DNA of 64,000 nucleotides from Microbacterium sp. APC 3901 (lineage in GTDB: Bacteria; Actinomycetota; Actinomycetes; Actinomycetales; Microbacteriaceae). Shown here piece after piece: positions 9,102 through 18,214 of this stretch. The stretch covers positions 64,128 to 128,127 of the forward strand of contig NZ_JASDCU010000011.1 in NCBI RefSeq assembly GCF_030407765.1. The letters run 5' to 3'. The notes beneath the pieces were generated by a model. That model was not told the origin of the DNA and made no database searches. It saw only the letters and a program-made list of their open reading frames with translations. Position 1 is the stretch's first letter; every line of letters starts with the position of its first letter. Made by a program: the position numbers and the translations under genes.

Positions 9102-10209
9102 GAGGGTTCAGCAGACCAAGCCGGATCTCGACGGTGCAGAGGCGCATGTCGACGCGGCTCGCGCTCGACTCATGAGCGAGATCGCGGCCGACACGAGGGC
9201 GCCGGCCATGCGCACCGCCAGGCCGAGATGGGTCCTTGTCGGCTCGATGATGGGAGTCGTTGCCGCGGTCATCGTCGGCGTGGTGACCGTCAGCGGAATC
9301 ACCGCTCAGACGACGCCCACGATCGAAGCCGTCCCGACGCGTGAGCCCGGGCAGCCTCTGCAGTCGCCCAGGCCCGAGACGCCGACACAGGCTCCGATGA
9401 CGTCCGCACAGGCGTTCGGCGCCGCTGCGACCGCGGCCCGAGCATTCACGGGACTGACGCTGGCGCCAGGACAGTATCTGCGGCTGCACACGCAGTCGGA
9501 GTACGTCGTCTACGACCAGCCCGATCCGGAAGGCGGTCAGTATCAGGCAGACCGATCGAACGCCCAGAACGCGTGGCGCGTGACGTCATCCTGGAACGAG
9601 TACGCCCCGGCCGACCTGTCGGAGCAGTGGCTCTATGCGACGGAACAACCCTCGACCGTGACCGATCTCTTCGGGCCTGACGCCGCGGGACTGGCCCAGG
9701 CGCATCAGGAATCGATGTCGTCGAGCAGCGGGCCCTATCTCGCAGCGGGGCCGTCGGCGCCCTGGGGCACGCCCGAGGGCTACGATCTCGGGGCGTTCTT
9801 CGCGGCGATGCCGACGAATCCGGAGGGGCTCATCGAGTGGATCCGAGAGAATCAGGGAGTCAGCACCGGCGATCAGGACTACAAGGTCGGATGGGTCCTC
9901 ATCGATCTGTTGTCGTACAACCTGGGCTCGAGCACGCAGCGCGCAACGATGTACGAGGCTCTCAGCATGCTCCCCGGCTCTGAGATCGTCTCCACGGTCG
10001 GGGACCTGGCGACCCTGCGCTTCTCGGCGGCGACCGAGGCGCTCTCCGGCGAGAGCGCCGTCCAGAGACGAACCGTCACGATCGACACGACCACGGGTCT
10101 CGTGCGTGAGAAGACGGCGACACTAGACATCGCCTCGGCGCTGATCCCCGCCACCATGGCCGACGAGCGGCACGTGTTCACCGTGAGCGTTGTGGATTCG
10201 CTTCCCTGA
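9088..10209 (+). CDS. Membrane-anchored CU044_5270-like protein, possible anti-sigma partner
   Basis: A 373-aa protein with a short cytoplasmic N-terminus (about residues 1-45, starting MDVFERVQQTKPDLDGAEA), one membrane segment (about 48-72), a Pro/Thr/Gln-rich linker and an extracytoplasmic domain. It resembles the CU044_5270 family often encoded directly after ECF sigma genes. Overlap with the sigma gene argues for coupled translation and a direct partnership; binding to the sigma factor is inference. No zinc-type anti-sigma HxxxCxxC motif is seen. The start is GTG with AGGAG nearby. Confidence 0.7.
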   Translation: MDVFERVQQTKPDLDGAEAHVDAARARLMSEIAADTRAPAMRTARPRWVLVGSMMGVVAAVIVGVVTVSGITAQTTPTIEAVPTREPGQPLQSPRPETPTQAPMTSAQAFGAAATAARAFTGLTLAPGQYLRLHTQSEYVVYDQPDPEGGQYQADRSNAQNAWRVTSSWNEYAPADLSEQWLYATEQPSTVTDLFGPDAAGLAQAHQESMSSSSGPYLAAGPSAPWGTPEGYDLGAFFAAMPTNPEGLIEWIRENQGVSTGDQDYKVGWVLIDLLSYNLGSSTQRATMYEALSMLPGSEIVSTVGDLATLRFSAATEALSGESAVQRRTVTIDTTTGLVREKTATLDIASALIPATMADERHVFTVSVVDSLP

Positions 10210-10266
10210 CGGAGGTCGCGAGCGGCGACGGGAGTCGCGCCGACGCTCGATGTCGGATGCCGAAAG

Positions 10267-10272
10267 TAGACT
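10267..10272 (+). promoter_or_regulatory. -10-like hexamer for dnaE
   Basis: TAGACT ends 7 bases before the dnaE ATG at 10280, predicting a leaderless dnaE mRNA. No strong Shine-Dalgarno motif separates the two. Confidence 0.4.
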
Positions 10273-10279
10273 CGAAGGC

Positions 10280-13200
10280 ATGGCATCCGACTCCTTCGTC
10301 CACCTGCACGTGCACAGCGAGTACTCGATGCTCGACGGGGCGGCGAAGATCGCGGCGATGACCCAGGCCGCGGCCGATTACGACATGCCGGCGATCGCGG
10401 TGACCGACCACGGCAACACGTTCGCGGCCTTCGAGTTCTACAAGGCGGCGAACGCGGCAGGGGTCAAGCCGATCATCGGACTCGAGGCCTACGTCACGCC
10501 CGGCACGCATCGCAGTGACAAGACGCGCGTGCAGTGGGGGTCTCCGGATCAGAAGAGCGACGACGTCTCGGGCTCCGGCGCCTACACGCACATGACGATG
10601 TGGAGCGAGAGCACGCAGGGTATGCACAACCTGTTCCGCCTCAGCTCCCTGTCGAGCATGGAGGGCTACTACTTCAAGCCCCGTATGGACCGTGAGCTGC
10701 TCCAGACGTACGGCAAGGGGCTGATCGCCACCACAGGATGTCCCTCGGGCGAGATCCAGACGCGTCTGCGCCTCGGCCAGTACGACGCCGCCCGCGCTGC
10801 GGCCGCGGAGTTCCAAGACCTGTTCGGCAAGGAGAACTACTTCGCCGAGATCATGGATCACGGCCTTTCCATCGAGCGCAGGGTCATGACGGATCTGATC
10901 CGGCTCGCGAAGGATCTGAGCATCCCGCTCGTCGGAACGAACGATTCTCACTACACGCATCAGCATGAGGCCGACGCGCACGAGGCACTGTTGTGCGTGC
11001 AGTCGGGCTCGACACTCGACGATCCCAACCGTTTCAAGTTCGACGGCGACGGCTACTACATCAAGACCGCCGCCGAGATGCGTCAGCTCTTCCGCGATCA
11101 CCCTGAGGCGTGCGACAACACGCTGCTCATCGCCGAGCGCTGCGAGGTCGAGTTCAACACGGCGGCGAACTACATGCCGCGCTTCCCGGTGCCCGACGGA
11201 GAGACAGAAGACAGCTGGCTCATCAAGGAGGTCGAGGCGGGTCTCCACTACCGATACCCGAGCGGGATCCCCGACAAGGTGCGCAAGCAGGCCGAGTACG
11301 AGACCGGCATCATCCTGCAGATGGGCTTCCCCGGCTACTTCCTCGTCGTCGCCGACTTCATCAACTGGGCCAAGGACAACGGCATCCGCGTGGGTCCCGG
11401 CCGTGGGTCCGGAGCCGGATCCATGGTCGCCTACGCCATGAAGATCACTGACCTCGACCCGCTCGAGCACGGACTCATCTTCGAGCGGTTCCTGAACCCC
11501 GACCGAGTCTCGATGCCCGACTTCGACGTCGACTTCGATGACCGGCGCCGTGGCGAGGTCATCGACTACGTGACCAGGAAGTACGGCTCCGAGCGGGTCG
11601 CTCAGATCGTCACGTACGGCACGATCAAGTCCAAGCAGGCGCTGAAGGATGCCGGACGCGTGCTCGGTTTCCCGTTCAGCATGGGGGAGCGGCTGACCAA
11701 GGCGATGCCGCCGCCCGTGATGGGCAAGGACATGCCCCTCGACGGAATGTTCGACTCCGCGCACCCCCGCTACAAAGAGGCGAGCGAGTTCCGCGCTCTC
11801 ATCGAGACCGACCCGGAGGCGAAGACGGTCTTCGATCGCGCACTAGGACTCGAGGGACTGAAGCGCCAGTGGGGTGTGCACGCGGCGGGCGTGATCATGT
11901 CGTCCGAGCCGTTGATCGACATCATCCCGATCATGCGCCGTGAGCAGGACGGCCAGATCGTCACGCAGTTCGACTACCCCTCGTGCGAGTCGCTCGGGCT
12001 GATCAAGATGGACTTCCTCGGGCTGCGCAACCTGACGATCATCTCCGACGCGCTCGACAACATCCGCACCAACCGCGGAGAAGAGCTCGACCTCGAACAC
12101 CTCGCGCTCGACGACCGCGGGGCTTACGACCTGCTCGGACGAGGGGAGTCGCTCGGGGTCTTCCAGCTCGACGGCGGTCCGATGCGATCGCTCATGCGCC
12201 TCATGCGTCCGGACAACTTCGGTGACATCTCGGCGCTCATCGCGCTGTACCGCCCAGGACCCATGGGTGCGAACTCGCACACGAACTACGCGCTGCGCAA
12301 GAACGGCCAGCAGCCCATCACGCCGATCCATCCGGAGTTCACCGAGTCGCTCGCAGACATCCTCGACGAGTCCTATGGTCTGATCATCTACCAGGAGCAG
12401 GTGATGGCGATCGCCCAGCGCGTGGCCGGGTTCTCGCTCGGACAGGCCGACATCCTCCGCCGAGCGATGGGCAAGAAGAAGAAGTCGGAGCTCGACAAGC
12501 AGTTCGAGGGCTTCCAGGCCGGCATGCACGCGAACGGATACTCCGACGGAGCCGTCAACGCGATCTGGGAGATCCTGCTGCCGTTCTCGGATTACGCCTT
12601 CAACAAAGCGCACTCTGCGGCCTACGGCGTCGTGTCGTACTGGACCGCCTATCTCAAAGCTCACTATCCCGCCGAGTACATGGCTGCGCTGCTCACCAGC
12701 GTCGGCGACTCGAAGGACAAGATGGCGCTGTACCTCAACGAGTGCCGGCGCATGGGGATCAAGGTGCTCCCTCCCGACGTCTCCGAGTCGATCAAGTACT
12801 TCGCGGCCGTCGGCGACGACATCCGCTTCGGGTTGGGTGCCGTCCGCAACGTCGGCAGCAACGTCGTCGAGGGCATCATCGCGGCACGGAAGGACGAGCG
12901 ATTCACCTCGTTCCATCACTTCCTCGAGAAGGTGCCGCTGCATGTGTCGAACAAGCGCACCGTCGAATCGCTGATCAAGGCCGGCGCGTTCGACTCGATG
13001 GGAGACTCCCGCCGGGCTCTGCTCGAAGTGCACGAGGATGCCGTCGAGGCGGCTGTCGATCGCAAGCGGAACGAGGCGCAGGGCGCGATCGGTTTCGACT
13101 TCGACAGCCTGTACGACGGCATGGAGGAGGCGCCGCCCGCGAAGGTGCCGGCGCGACCGGAATGGATCAAGAAGGACAAGCTCGCTTTCGAGCGGGAGAT

Positions 13201-13798
13201 GCTCGGGCTCTACGTCTCCGACCACCCCCTCGCGGGGCTCGAGGTGCCGCTCGCGAAGCACGCATCGATATCGATCCACAACCTCATCAACTCCGAGGAC
13301 ATGCAGGACGGCGAGCAGGTGACGGTCGCCGGTCTCGTCACCAGCGTCCAGCATCGCGTCGCGAAGGCCAGCGGTAACCCGTACGGCATGATCACCGTGG
13401 AGGATTTCAACGGCGAGGTCACCGTCATGTTCATGGGCAAGACCTACACCGAGTTCCAGCACATCCTGCAGCAGGACTCCATCCTCGCGGTGCGCGGACG
13501 CGTGTCCAAGCGCGATGACGGACTCAACCTGCATGCACAGTCGGCGTTCGCGCCGGATGTCGGCTCGTTCGACGCCGCGGGGCCCCTCTCGCTCGTCCTG
13601 GCGGAGCAGAGGGCGACCGAGCGAGTGATGGCCGAGCTCGCCGAAGTACTGCGACGCCACAACGGCGACACCGAGGTGGTGCTGCGCGTGCACCGCGGCG
13701 GCACGGCGAAGGTCTTCGACGTGCCGATGCCCGTCAAGGTCTCTGCCGATCTGTTCGGCGATCTCAAATCTCTGCTCGGGCCGACCTGCCTGGGCTGA
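10280..13798 (+). CDS. dnaE: DNA polymerase III subunit alpha DnaE
   Basis: Catalytic subunit of the replicative DNA polymerase, 1172 aa, full length. The PHP domain begins at the N-terminus (FVHLHVHSEYSMLDGAAKI). The C-family polymerase active site includes MPDFDVDFDDRR (about residues 411-422) and KMDFLGLRNLTII (about 577-589). The C-terminal part carries helix-hairpin-helix and OB domains (VTVAGLVTSVQHRV). The ATG at 10280 is preferred over an upstream in-frame GTG because the PHP domain starts at once. This is the DnaE1-type replicase rather than the shorter DnaE2. Confidence 0.97.
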   Translation: MASDSFVHLHVHSEYSMLDGAAKIAAMTQAAADYDMPAIAVTDHGNTFAAFEFYKAANAAGVKPIIGLEAYVTPGTHRSDKTRVQWGSPDQKSDDVSGSGAYTHMTMWSESTQGMHNLFRLSSLSSMEGYYFKPRMDRELLQTYGKGLIATTGCPSGEIQTRLRLGQYDAARAAAAEFQDLFGKENYFAEIMDHGLSIERRVMTDLIRLAKDLSIPLVGTNDSHYTHQHEADAHEALLCVQSGSTLDDPNRFKFDGDGYYIKTAAEMRQLFRDHPEACDNTLLIAERCEVEFNTAANYMPRFPVPDGETEDSWLIKEVEAGLHYRYPSGIPDKVRKQAEYETGIILQMGFPGYFLVVADFINWAKDNGIRVGPGRGSGAGSMVAYAMKITDLDPLEHGLIFERFLNPDRVSMPDFDVDFDDRRRGEVIDYVTRKYGSERVAQIVTYGTIKSKQALKDAGRVLGFPFSMGERLTKAMPPPVMGKDMPLDGMFDSAHPRYKEASEFRALIETDPEAKTVFDRALGLEGLKRQWGVHAAGVIMSSEPLIDIIPIMRREQDGQIVTQFDYPSCESLGLIKMDFLGLRNLTIISDALDNIRTNRGEELDLEHLALDDRGAYDLLGRGESLGVFQLDGGPMRSLMRLMRPDNFGDISALIALYRPGPMGANSHTNYALRKNGQQPITPIHPEFTESLADILDESYGLIIYQEQVMAIAQRVAGFSLGQADILRRAMGKKKKSELDKQFEGFQAGMHANGYSDGAVNAIWEILLPFSDYAFNKAHSAAYGVVSYWTAYLKAHYPAEYMAALLTSVGDSKDKMALYLNECRRMGIKVLPPDVSESIKYFAAVGDDIRFGLGAVRNVGSNVVEGIIAARKDERFTSFHHFLEKVPLHVSNKRTVESLIKAGAFDSMGDSRRALLEVHEDAVEAAVDRKRNEAQGAIGFDFDSLYDGMEEAPPAKVPARPEWIKKDKLAFEREMLGLYVSDHPLAGLEVPLAKHASISIHNLINSEDMQDGEQVTVAGLVTSVQHRVAKASGNPYGMITVEDFNGEVTVMFMGKTYTEFQHILQQDSILAVRGRVSKRDDGLNLHAQSAFAPDVGSFDAAGPLSLVLAEQRATERVMAELAEVLRRHNGDTEVVLRVHRGGTAKVFDVPMPVKVSADLFGDLKSLLGPTCLG

Positions 13799-13846
13799 GC
13801 ATCGGCGAAGCGACGCCGCTCGATGGGTCCTCACGGATGCACCGGG

Positions 13847-13852
13847 TAGTAT
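13847..13852 (+). promoter_or_regulatory. -10-like hexamer upstream of the 13912 gene
   Basis: TAGTAT lies 59 bases before the ATG at 13912. The predicted leader carries GAAAGGA 7-8 bases before the start codon. Confidence 0.3.
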
Positions 13853-13911
13853 CAGGACGCGTTCGGGTGCACGACGCAGAGGCTCTGCACCGCGGCGAAA
13901 GGACCCTCCCC

Positions 13912-15318
13912 ATGAGCACGGAATCCCCCTTCCTGAACAACGATGAATCCGATGCCGGCCGTTCCCCGGCCGCACCGGAGATGACCGTCGAAGAGGACTT
14001 CTCCGATGACGACGGCGTTCTCTACGACGATGAGGTGACGCCGGAGTACGGCATCCTCGGGTTCACGCTGCGGGAGCTGCTCATCGTCGGCGCGTGGCTC
14101 ATCGCCTTCATCGCCTCGTTCTTCCCCTATGTCGGCGACGCGTCGATCTGGGGTGCCGGCATCCAGTGGATTCTGCCCATCGGCGTGCCGACGGTCGCCG
14201 TGTTCCTGCTGGTCCTGCGCCGGTTCTCGCCGGACGGCATCCGACGCGTCGGTTCGCTGGGGATCGATCAGTTCGCTTCGGTGGCGTTCTCCGTCTCGGC
14301 CGTCTTCTGGGTGGGAGCCCTCTGGAACGCGGTCGCCTTCGTGATCGAGTTCGGCGTCTTCGGCCTTCCGTGGAACGGCGTCGTCCAGCTCCTCGCGGCG
14401 CTCGCGCTGGTCGTCTTCACGGTGTTCGCTCCGCTGGTACCAGGCCTCAAGGAGGACTTCCAGGGCCGACTCGTCACCCTCGCGCATCGCAATGCCAATC
14501 CGGTTCGACCCGTGATCGCGCGTCCGCGCCCCGAGCCCGTCCCGGCGGCGAGCGACACGCCGGAGGCCACCGCGGAGGACCCCGCGCCCCATGCACCGGC
14601 AGCATCGGCTCCTCACCTCGTGTCCGATCCGTCGGCCGACGCCGGGTCGGAGTCCCACCTCGCCCCGGTCACGGAAGACGCTGCCCCGGCCGCGACGGCC
14701 CACGCGACAGACGCCCTCCCGACGGCACACACGGATGGCTCGGTCGCCGCGCCGTACACGATGGAGTCCGCGGCGCCGGCGCACACGACCATGGCTGCTC
14801 CGTCGGGCGGCATCGACGCAGAGCTGTCCGGCGCGCAGGCGACCGACGAGGTCGCCCGGGTCGATCTCGCCGAGCAGGTGCCACTCTCCTCGCATGCTTC
14901 GGGCGGTGGAACAGGAACCGAGGACACGACCTCCGATCGGGATTACGCGCCCGCGTACTCGCGCCGATCGCGTGGTCAGGAACCCGAGATCGTTTCCGAC
15001 ACCGGGAGCATCGAGTCGCTCCTGGGAGCGACCGCGCGCGACGTGTCCTCGGCTGAGACCACCGCGTTCCCCGCGGTCGACGACGAGACCGATGTCACCG
15101 CGACGAACCCGCAGCACGACTTCTCGGCTCCGCAGCCGTTCTGGATCCTCGCGCCGACTGAGCGTGACGTGCATGACGAGCGCGGCGACAGCATCTTCCG
15201 GGTCGGTCCGAGCGCCTGGGCTCTCGTCATCGAGGACCGGGGTGGTGCGTACGTCATCAGACACGATGACGGCCGCATCGGCTACCTGCACGACATCGCA
15301 GACATCACGAGAGGCTGA
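13912..15318 (+). CDS. Uncharacterised membrane protein with acidic and Ala/Pro-rich tails
   Basis: I do not recognise a named family for this 468-aa protein. An acidic N-terminus (about residues 1-48) leads into four hydrophobic segments (about 53-75, 82-105, 118-148 and 155-175). A low-complexity Ala/Pro/Thr/Asp-rich cytoplasmic stretch (about 195-400) follows. A short C-terminal conserved-looking region (QPFWILAPTERDV, DDGRIGYLHDIADITR) ends the protein. The ATG at 13912 has GAAAGGA upstream. It sits between dnaE and hisD and stops 2 bases before hisD. Function is unknown. Confidence 0.75.
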   Translation: MSTESPFLNNDESDAGRSPAAPEMTVEEDFSDDDGVLYDDEVTPEYGILGFTLRELLIVGAWLIAFIASFFPYVGDASIWGAGIQWILPIGVPTVAVFLLVLRRFSPDGIRRVGSLGIDQFASVAFSVSAVFWVGALWNAVAFVIEFGVFGLPWNGVVQLLAALALVVFTVFAPLVPGLKEDFQGRLVTLAHRNANPVRPVIARPRPEPVPAASDTPEATAEDPAPHAPAASAPHLVSDPSADAGSESHLAPVTEDAAPAATAHATDALPTAHTDGSVAAPYTMESAAPAHTTMAAPSGGIDAELSGAQATDEVARVDLAEQVPLSSHASGGGTGTEDTTSDRDYAPAYSRRSRGQEPEIVSDTGSIESLLGATARDVSSAETTAFPAVDDETDVTATNPQHDFSAPQPFWILAPTERDVHDERGDSIFRVGPSAWALVIEDRGGAYVIRHDDGRIGYLHDIADITRG

Positions 15319-15320
15319 TC

Positions 15321-16625
15321 TTGCGCACGATCGATCTGCGGGGGCACACGCTCTCGCCGGCTGACATGCTCGCGGCGGTGCCGCGCGCCACCCAGGCACG
15401 AGCCGAGGCTCTCGACACCGCGACGCGAATCGTCGACGATGTGCGAGAGCGGGGCGAAGAGGCTCTGCGCGAGCAGGCGGAGCGTTTCGACCGTGTCTCC
15501 GGTCACGAGATCCGTGTACCCGCACAGCACATCGCCGATGCGCTCGAGATCCTCGCACCTGAGGTCCGTCTCGCGCTCGAGGAGGCGATCCGCCGCGTGC
15601 GCATCGCCTCGGCGGCGCAGGTGCCCGAGCGTCAGATCACGCGGATCGGCGCCGGAGCGACGATCACCCAGCGCTGGCAGCCCGTTCACCGTGCAGGGGT
15701 GTACATCCCCGGAGGCAAAGCGGTCTATCCGTCCAGCGTCATCATGAACGTCGTCCCCGCCCAGGTCGCCGGAGTGCAGCAGATCGCACTCGCCTCACCA
15801 CCTCAGGAGGACCAGGGCGGGCGCGTCCACCCCACGATCCTCGCCGCAGCAGGTCTGCTCGGCATCACAGAGGTGTACGCGATAGGTGGCGCAGGGGCGA
15901 TCGGATCCTTCGCACACGGAGTCGCGGCCATCGGTCTCGACCCGGTCGACGTGCTGTCAGGGCCGGGCAACAACTACGTCGCGTCCGCGAAGCGCGCTGT
16001 GGCGGGCGTCGTCGGCACCGACTCCGAGGCGGGGGCCACCGAGATCCTCGTCGTCGCAGACGCCGCCGCCGACCCGCGGCTCATCGCCGCGGACCTCGTC
16101 AGCCAGGCCGAGCACGACGAGCAGGCGTCGGCTGTGCTCGTCACCGACTCCCCACAGCTGGCTGAACGTGTCGCCGCGGAGGTCCGGCGACAGGCCGGCA
16201 CCACGCGCCACGCGACGCGGGTGGCGGCGGCTCTGAACGGGCCGCAGTCGGCGATCGTCCTGGTCGATGACCGCGCGATGGCCACGGCGTTCAGCAACGC
16301 GTACGCCCCCGAACACCTGGAACTGCACCTCGAGGACGCCGAGGCCGCGGCCGACGCATTCACGAGCGCAGGAGCCGTGTTCGTCGGAGACCACACTCCC
16401 GTGAGCCTCGGCGACTACATGGCGGGCAGCAACCACGTCCTGCCGACCGGGGGACAGGCGCGCTACGCGCCGGGACTCGGTGCATACACGTTCCTGCGTC
16501 CGCAGCAGGTCATCTCCTACGATCGAGCCGCCCTCGCCGATGTGCGCGAGGGAGTCGTCGCCCTCGCGGAGACCGAGGTGCTTCCCGCACACGGTGAGGC
16601 GATCGAGGCACGTTTCACCGCGTAG
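15321..16625 (+). CDS. hisD: Histidinol dehydrogenase HisD
   Basis: Catalyses the last two steps of histidine synthesis, NAD-dependent oxidation of L-histidinol to L-histidine, in the cytoplasm. The 434-aa protein is full length. Family blocks include [20 protein letters not shown] (residues 130-149), [12 protein letters not shown], and the zinc/substrate region [12 protein letters not shown] with [15 protein letters not shown]. The start is TTG with GAGAGG upstream. No other his gene follows; nrdR and pyrD do. Its TAG stop forms part of the -10-like element of nrdR. Confidence 0.96.
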   Translation: MRTIDLRGHTLSPADMLAAVPRATQARAEALDTATRIVDDVRERGEEALREQAERFDRVSGHEIRVPAQHIADALEILAPEVRLALEEAIRRVRIASAAQVPERQITRIGAGATITQRWQPVHRAGVYIPGGKAVYPSSVIMNVVPAQVAGVQQIALASPPQEDQGGRVHPTILAAAGLLGITEVYAIGGAGAIGSFAHGVAAIGLDPVDVLSGPGNNYVASAKRAVAGVVGTDSEAGATEILVVADAAADPRLIAADLVSQAEHDEQASAVLVTDSPQLAERVAAEVRRQAGTTRHATRVAAALNGPQSAIVLVDDRAMATAFSNAYAPEHLELHLEDAEAAADAFTSAGAVFVGDHTPVSLGDYMAGSNHVLPTGGQARYAPGLGAYTFLRPQQVISYDRAALADVREGVVALAETEVLPAHGEAIEARFTA

Positions 16626-16628
16626 GAT
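16623..16628 (+). promoter_or_regulatory. -10-like hexamer for nrdR, overlapping hisD stop
   Basis: TAGGAT includes the hisD stop codon TAG (16623-16625) and ends 7 bases before the nrdR ATG at 16636. The spacing predicts a leaderless nrdR transcript. Confidence 0.4.
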
Positions 16629-16635
16629 CGGTCAG

Positions 16636-17106
16636 ATGCACTGCCCCTTCTGCCGTCACTCGGACTCCCGGGTCATCGATTCCCGCACCAGTGATGACGG
16701 TCTCTCTATCCGTCGTCGACGTCAGTGCCCTGAGTGCGGGGGGCGTTTCACGACGACGGAGACGGCGAGCCTCAACGTGATCAAGCGATCCGGAGTCATG
16801 GAGCCGTTCAGTCGAGAGAAGGTCATCTCGGGCGTGCGCAAGGCCTGTCAAGGACGGCCCGTCACCGAGGCCGACCTGGCGATCCTCGCTCAGCGGGTCG
16901 AGGAGGCCGTTCGACAGACGGGGGTCTCGCAGCTCGACACCAACGAGATCGGCTTGGCGATCCTCGGGCCACTCCGCGATTTGGACGAGGTCGCGTACCT
17001 GCGGTTCGCGAGCGTCTATCAGGCGTTCGACTCGCTCGAGGACTTCGAGAGCGCCATCACCGATCTCCGTGCCGACCACGTCAAGTCGGAGCTCCTCGAC
17101 CGGTAA
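16636..17106 (+). CDS. nrdR: Transcriptional repressor NrdR
   Basis: A 156-aa repressor of ribonucleotide reductase genes that senses dATP/ATP. The N-terminal zinc ribbon has two Cys pairs (CPFC at residues 3-6 and CPEC at about 31-34) around [12 protein letters not shown] and RRRRQ. An ATP-cone domain follows (about 46-136; [20 protein letters not shown]). No nrd operon is in this window. The ATG at 16636 begins exactly at the conserved MHCPFC. Confidence 0.97.
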   Translation: MHCPFCRHSDSRVIDSRTSDDGLSIRRRRQCPECGGRFTTTETASLNVIKRSGVMEPFSREKVISGVRKACQGRPVTEADLAILAQRVEEAVRQTGVSQLDTNEIGLAILGPLRDLDEVAYLRFASVYQAFDSLEDFESAITDLRADHVKSELLDR

Positions 17107-17109
17107 TCT
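17104..17109 (+). promoter_or_regulatory. -10-like hexamer for pyrD, overlapping nrdR stop
   Basis: TAATCT includes the nrdR stop codon TAA (17104-17106) and ends 7 bases before the pyrD ATG at 17117. This repeats the arrangement seen at the hisD-nrdR junction. Confidence 0.4.
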
Positions 17110-17116
17110 GGCAGGG

Positions 17117-18139
17117 ATGTATCCGCTGCTCTTTCGCGCTGTCCTGTCGCGCTTCGACCCTGAGTTCGCCCACCACGCCGGTATGGCGGTGATCCGCGTG
17201 CTCGGCGCGCCGCCGTTCTCCTGGGCGACGCGGGCACTGACGAAGCCGGACCCGTCCCTGCAGGTGCAGGCCCTCGGCCTGACCTTTTCCTCGCCCTTCG
17301 GGATCGCAGCAGGTTTCGACAAGAACGCCGTCGGCGTCCGTGGTCTCGCCGCGCTCGGCTTCGGACACGTCGAGGTGGGCACCGTCACCGCCATCCCGCA
17401 GGACGGCAACCCGAAGCCGCGGCTGTTCCGCCTGATCGCCGATCGAGCGGTCATCAACCGGATGGGGTTCAACAACGCGGGTGCGGATGCCGCGGCCCGG
17501 CGACTCGCGCGCCTGCGACGCGGCGCACCCGACACGGTCATCGGCGTGAACATCGGCAAGAGTCGCGTCGTCGATGTCGAGAACGCCACAGCAGACTACG
17601 TGGCCTCCGCGACGAAGCTCGCCCCGCTGGCCGACTACCTGGCGGTCAATGTCTCATCCCCGAACACTCCGGGTCTGCGGGGGCTTCAGGCGGTCGAGAC
17701 GCTGGCTCCGCTGCTCAGGGCGGTCCGGGCAGCATCCGGAGAGACTCCGCTGCTCGTCAAGATCGCCCCCGATCTCTCGGACGAGGAGATCGTCGCCATC
17801 GCGACGCTCGCGGTCGACGAGGGGCTTGCGGGAATCATCGCTCACAACACCACGATCAGCAGGGACGGCCTCACGGCGGACTCGGCGACGGTCGCGGAGA
17901 TCGGAGCGGGCGGACTCTCGGGCGCTCCGCTCAAGGAGCGTTCCCTGCAGGTGCTTCGTCTCGTGCGCTCGGCCGTCCCCTCGGAGTTCTGCGTCATCGC
18001 CGTCGGGGGAGTGGAGACGCCATCCGACGTTCAGGAGCGCCTCGAAGCCGGAGCGACTCTCGTGCAGGGCTACACGGCCTTCCTGTACCGCGGTCCCTTC
18101 TGGGGTCGCGAGATCAACCGGGGTCTCATCGCTCGCTGA
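17117..18139 (+). CDS. pyrD: Quinone-dependent dihydroorotate dehydrogenase PyrD (class 2)
   Basis: Membrane-associated FMN enzyme of pyrimidine synthesis that oxidises dihydroorotate to orotate with quinone as acceptor. It is 340 aa. The N-terminal helical region typical of class 2 (YPLLFRAVLSRFDPEFAHH) would contact the membrane. FMN and catalytic motifs include FGIAAGFDKNA, NRMGFNNAGAD, NVSSPNTPGLRGLQ (catalytic serine) and VGGVET. The ATG at 17117 fits the usual N-terminus. A strong bidirectional hairpin follows the stop. Confidence 0.96.
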   Translation: MYPLLFRAVLSRFDPEFAHHAGMAVIRVLGAPPFSWATRALTKPDPSLQVQALGLTFSSPFGIAAGFDKNAVGVRGLAALGFGHVEVGTVTAIPQDGNPKPRLFRLIADRAVINRMGFNNAGADAAARRLARLRRGAPDTVIGVNIGKSRVVDVENATADYVASATKLAPLADYLAVNVSSPNTPGLRGLQAVETLAPLLRAVRAASGETPLLVKIAPDLSDEEIVAIATLAVDEGLAGIIAHNTTISRDGLTADSATVAEIGAGGLSGAPLKERSLQVLRLVRSAVPSEFCVIAVGGVETPSDVQERLEAGATLVQGYTAFLYRGPFWGREINRGLIAR

Positions 18140-18158
18140 GTCGCCGCACTCGTGCAAG

Positions 18159-18199
18159 CGAGAGGCGCCTCGTGCTCGGGGAGCAGGAGGCGCCTCTCG
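18159..18199. terminator. Bidirectional terminator hairpin between pyrD and DUF3043 gene
   Basis: Perfect 13-bp arms CGAGAGGCGCCTC / GAGGCGCCTCTCG enclose a further 5-bp stem (TGCTC/GAGCA) after one mismatch, closing on a 3-base loop. It lies between two convergent genes and would serve both strands. Confidence 0.85.
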
Positions 18200-18214
18200 T
18201 CGGAGTCCTGGGGG

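Noticed and set aside
11843..13975. A 710-codon open frame on the minus strand opposite dnaE
   Set aside because: Same shadow effect; dnaE is unmistakable on the plus strand and the antisense product has no recognisable domain.
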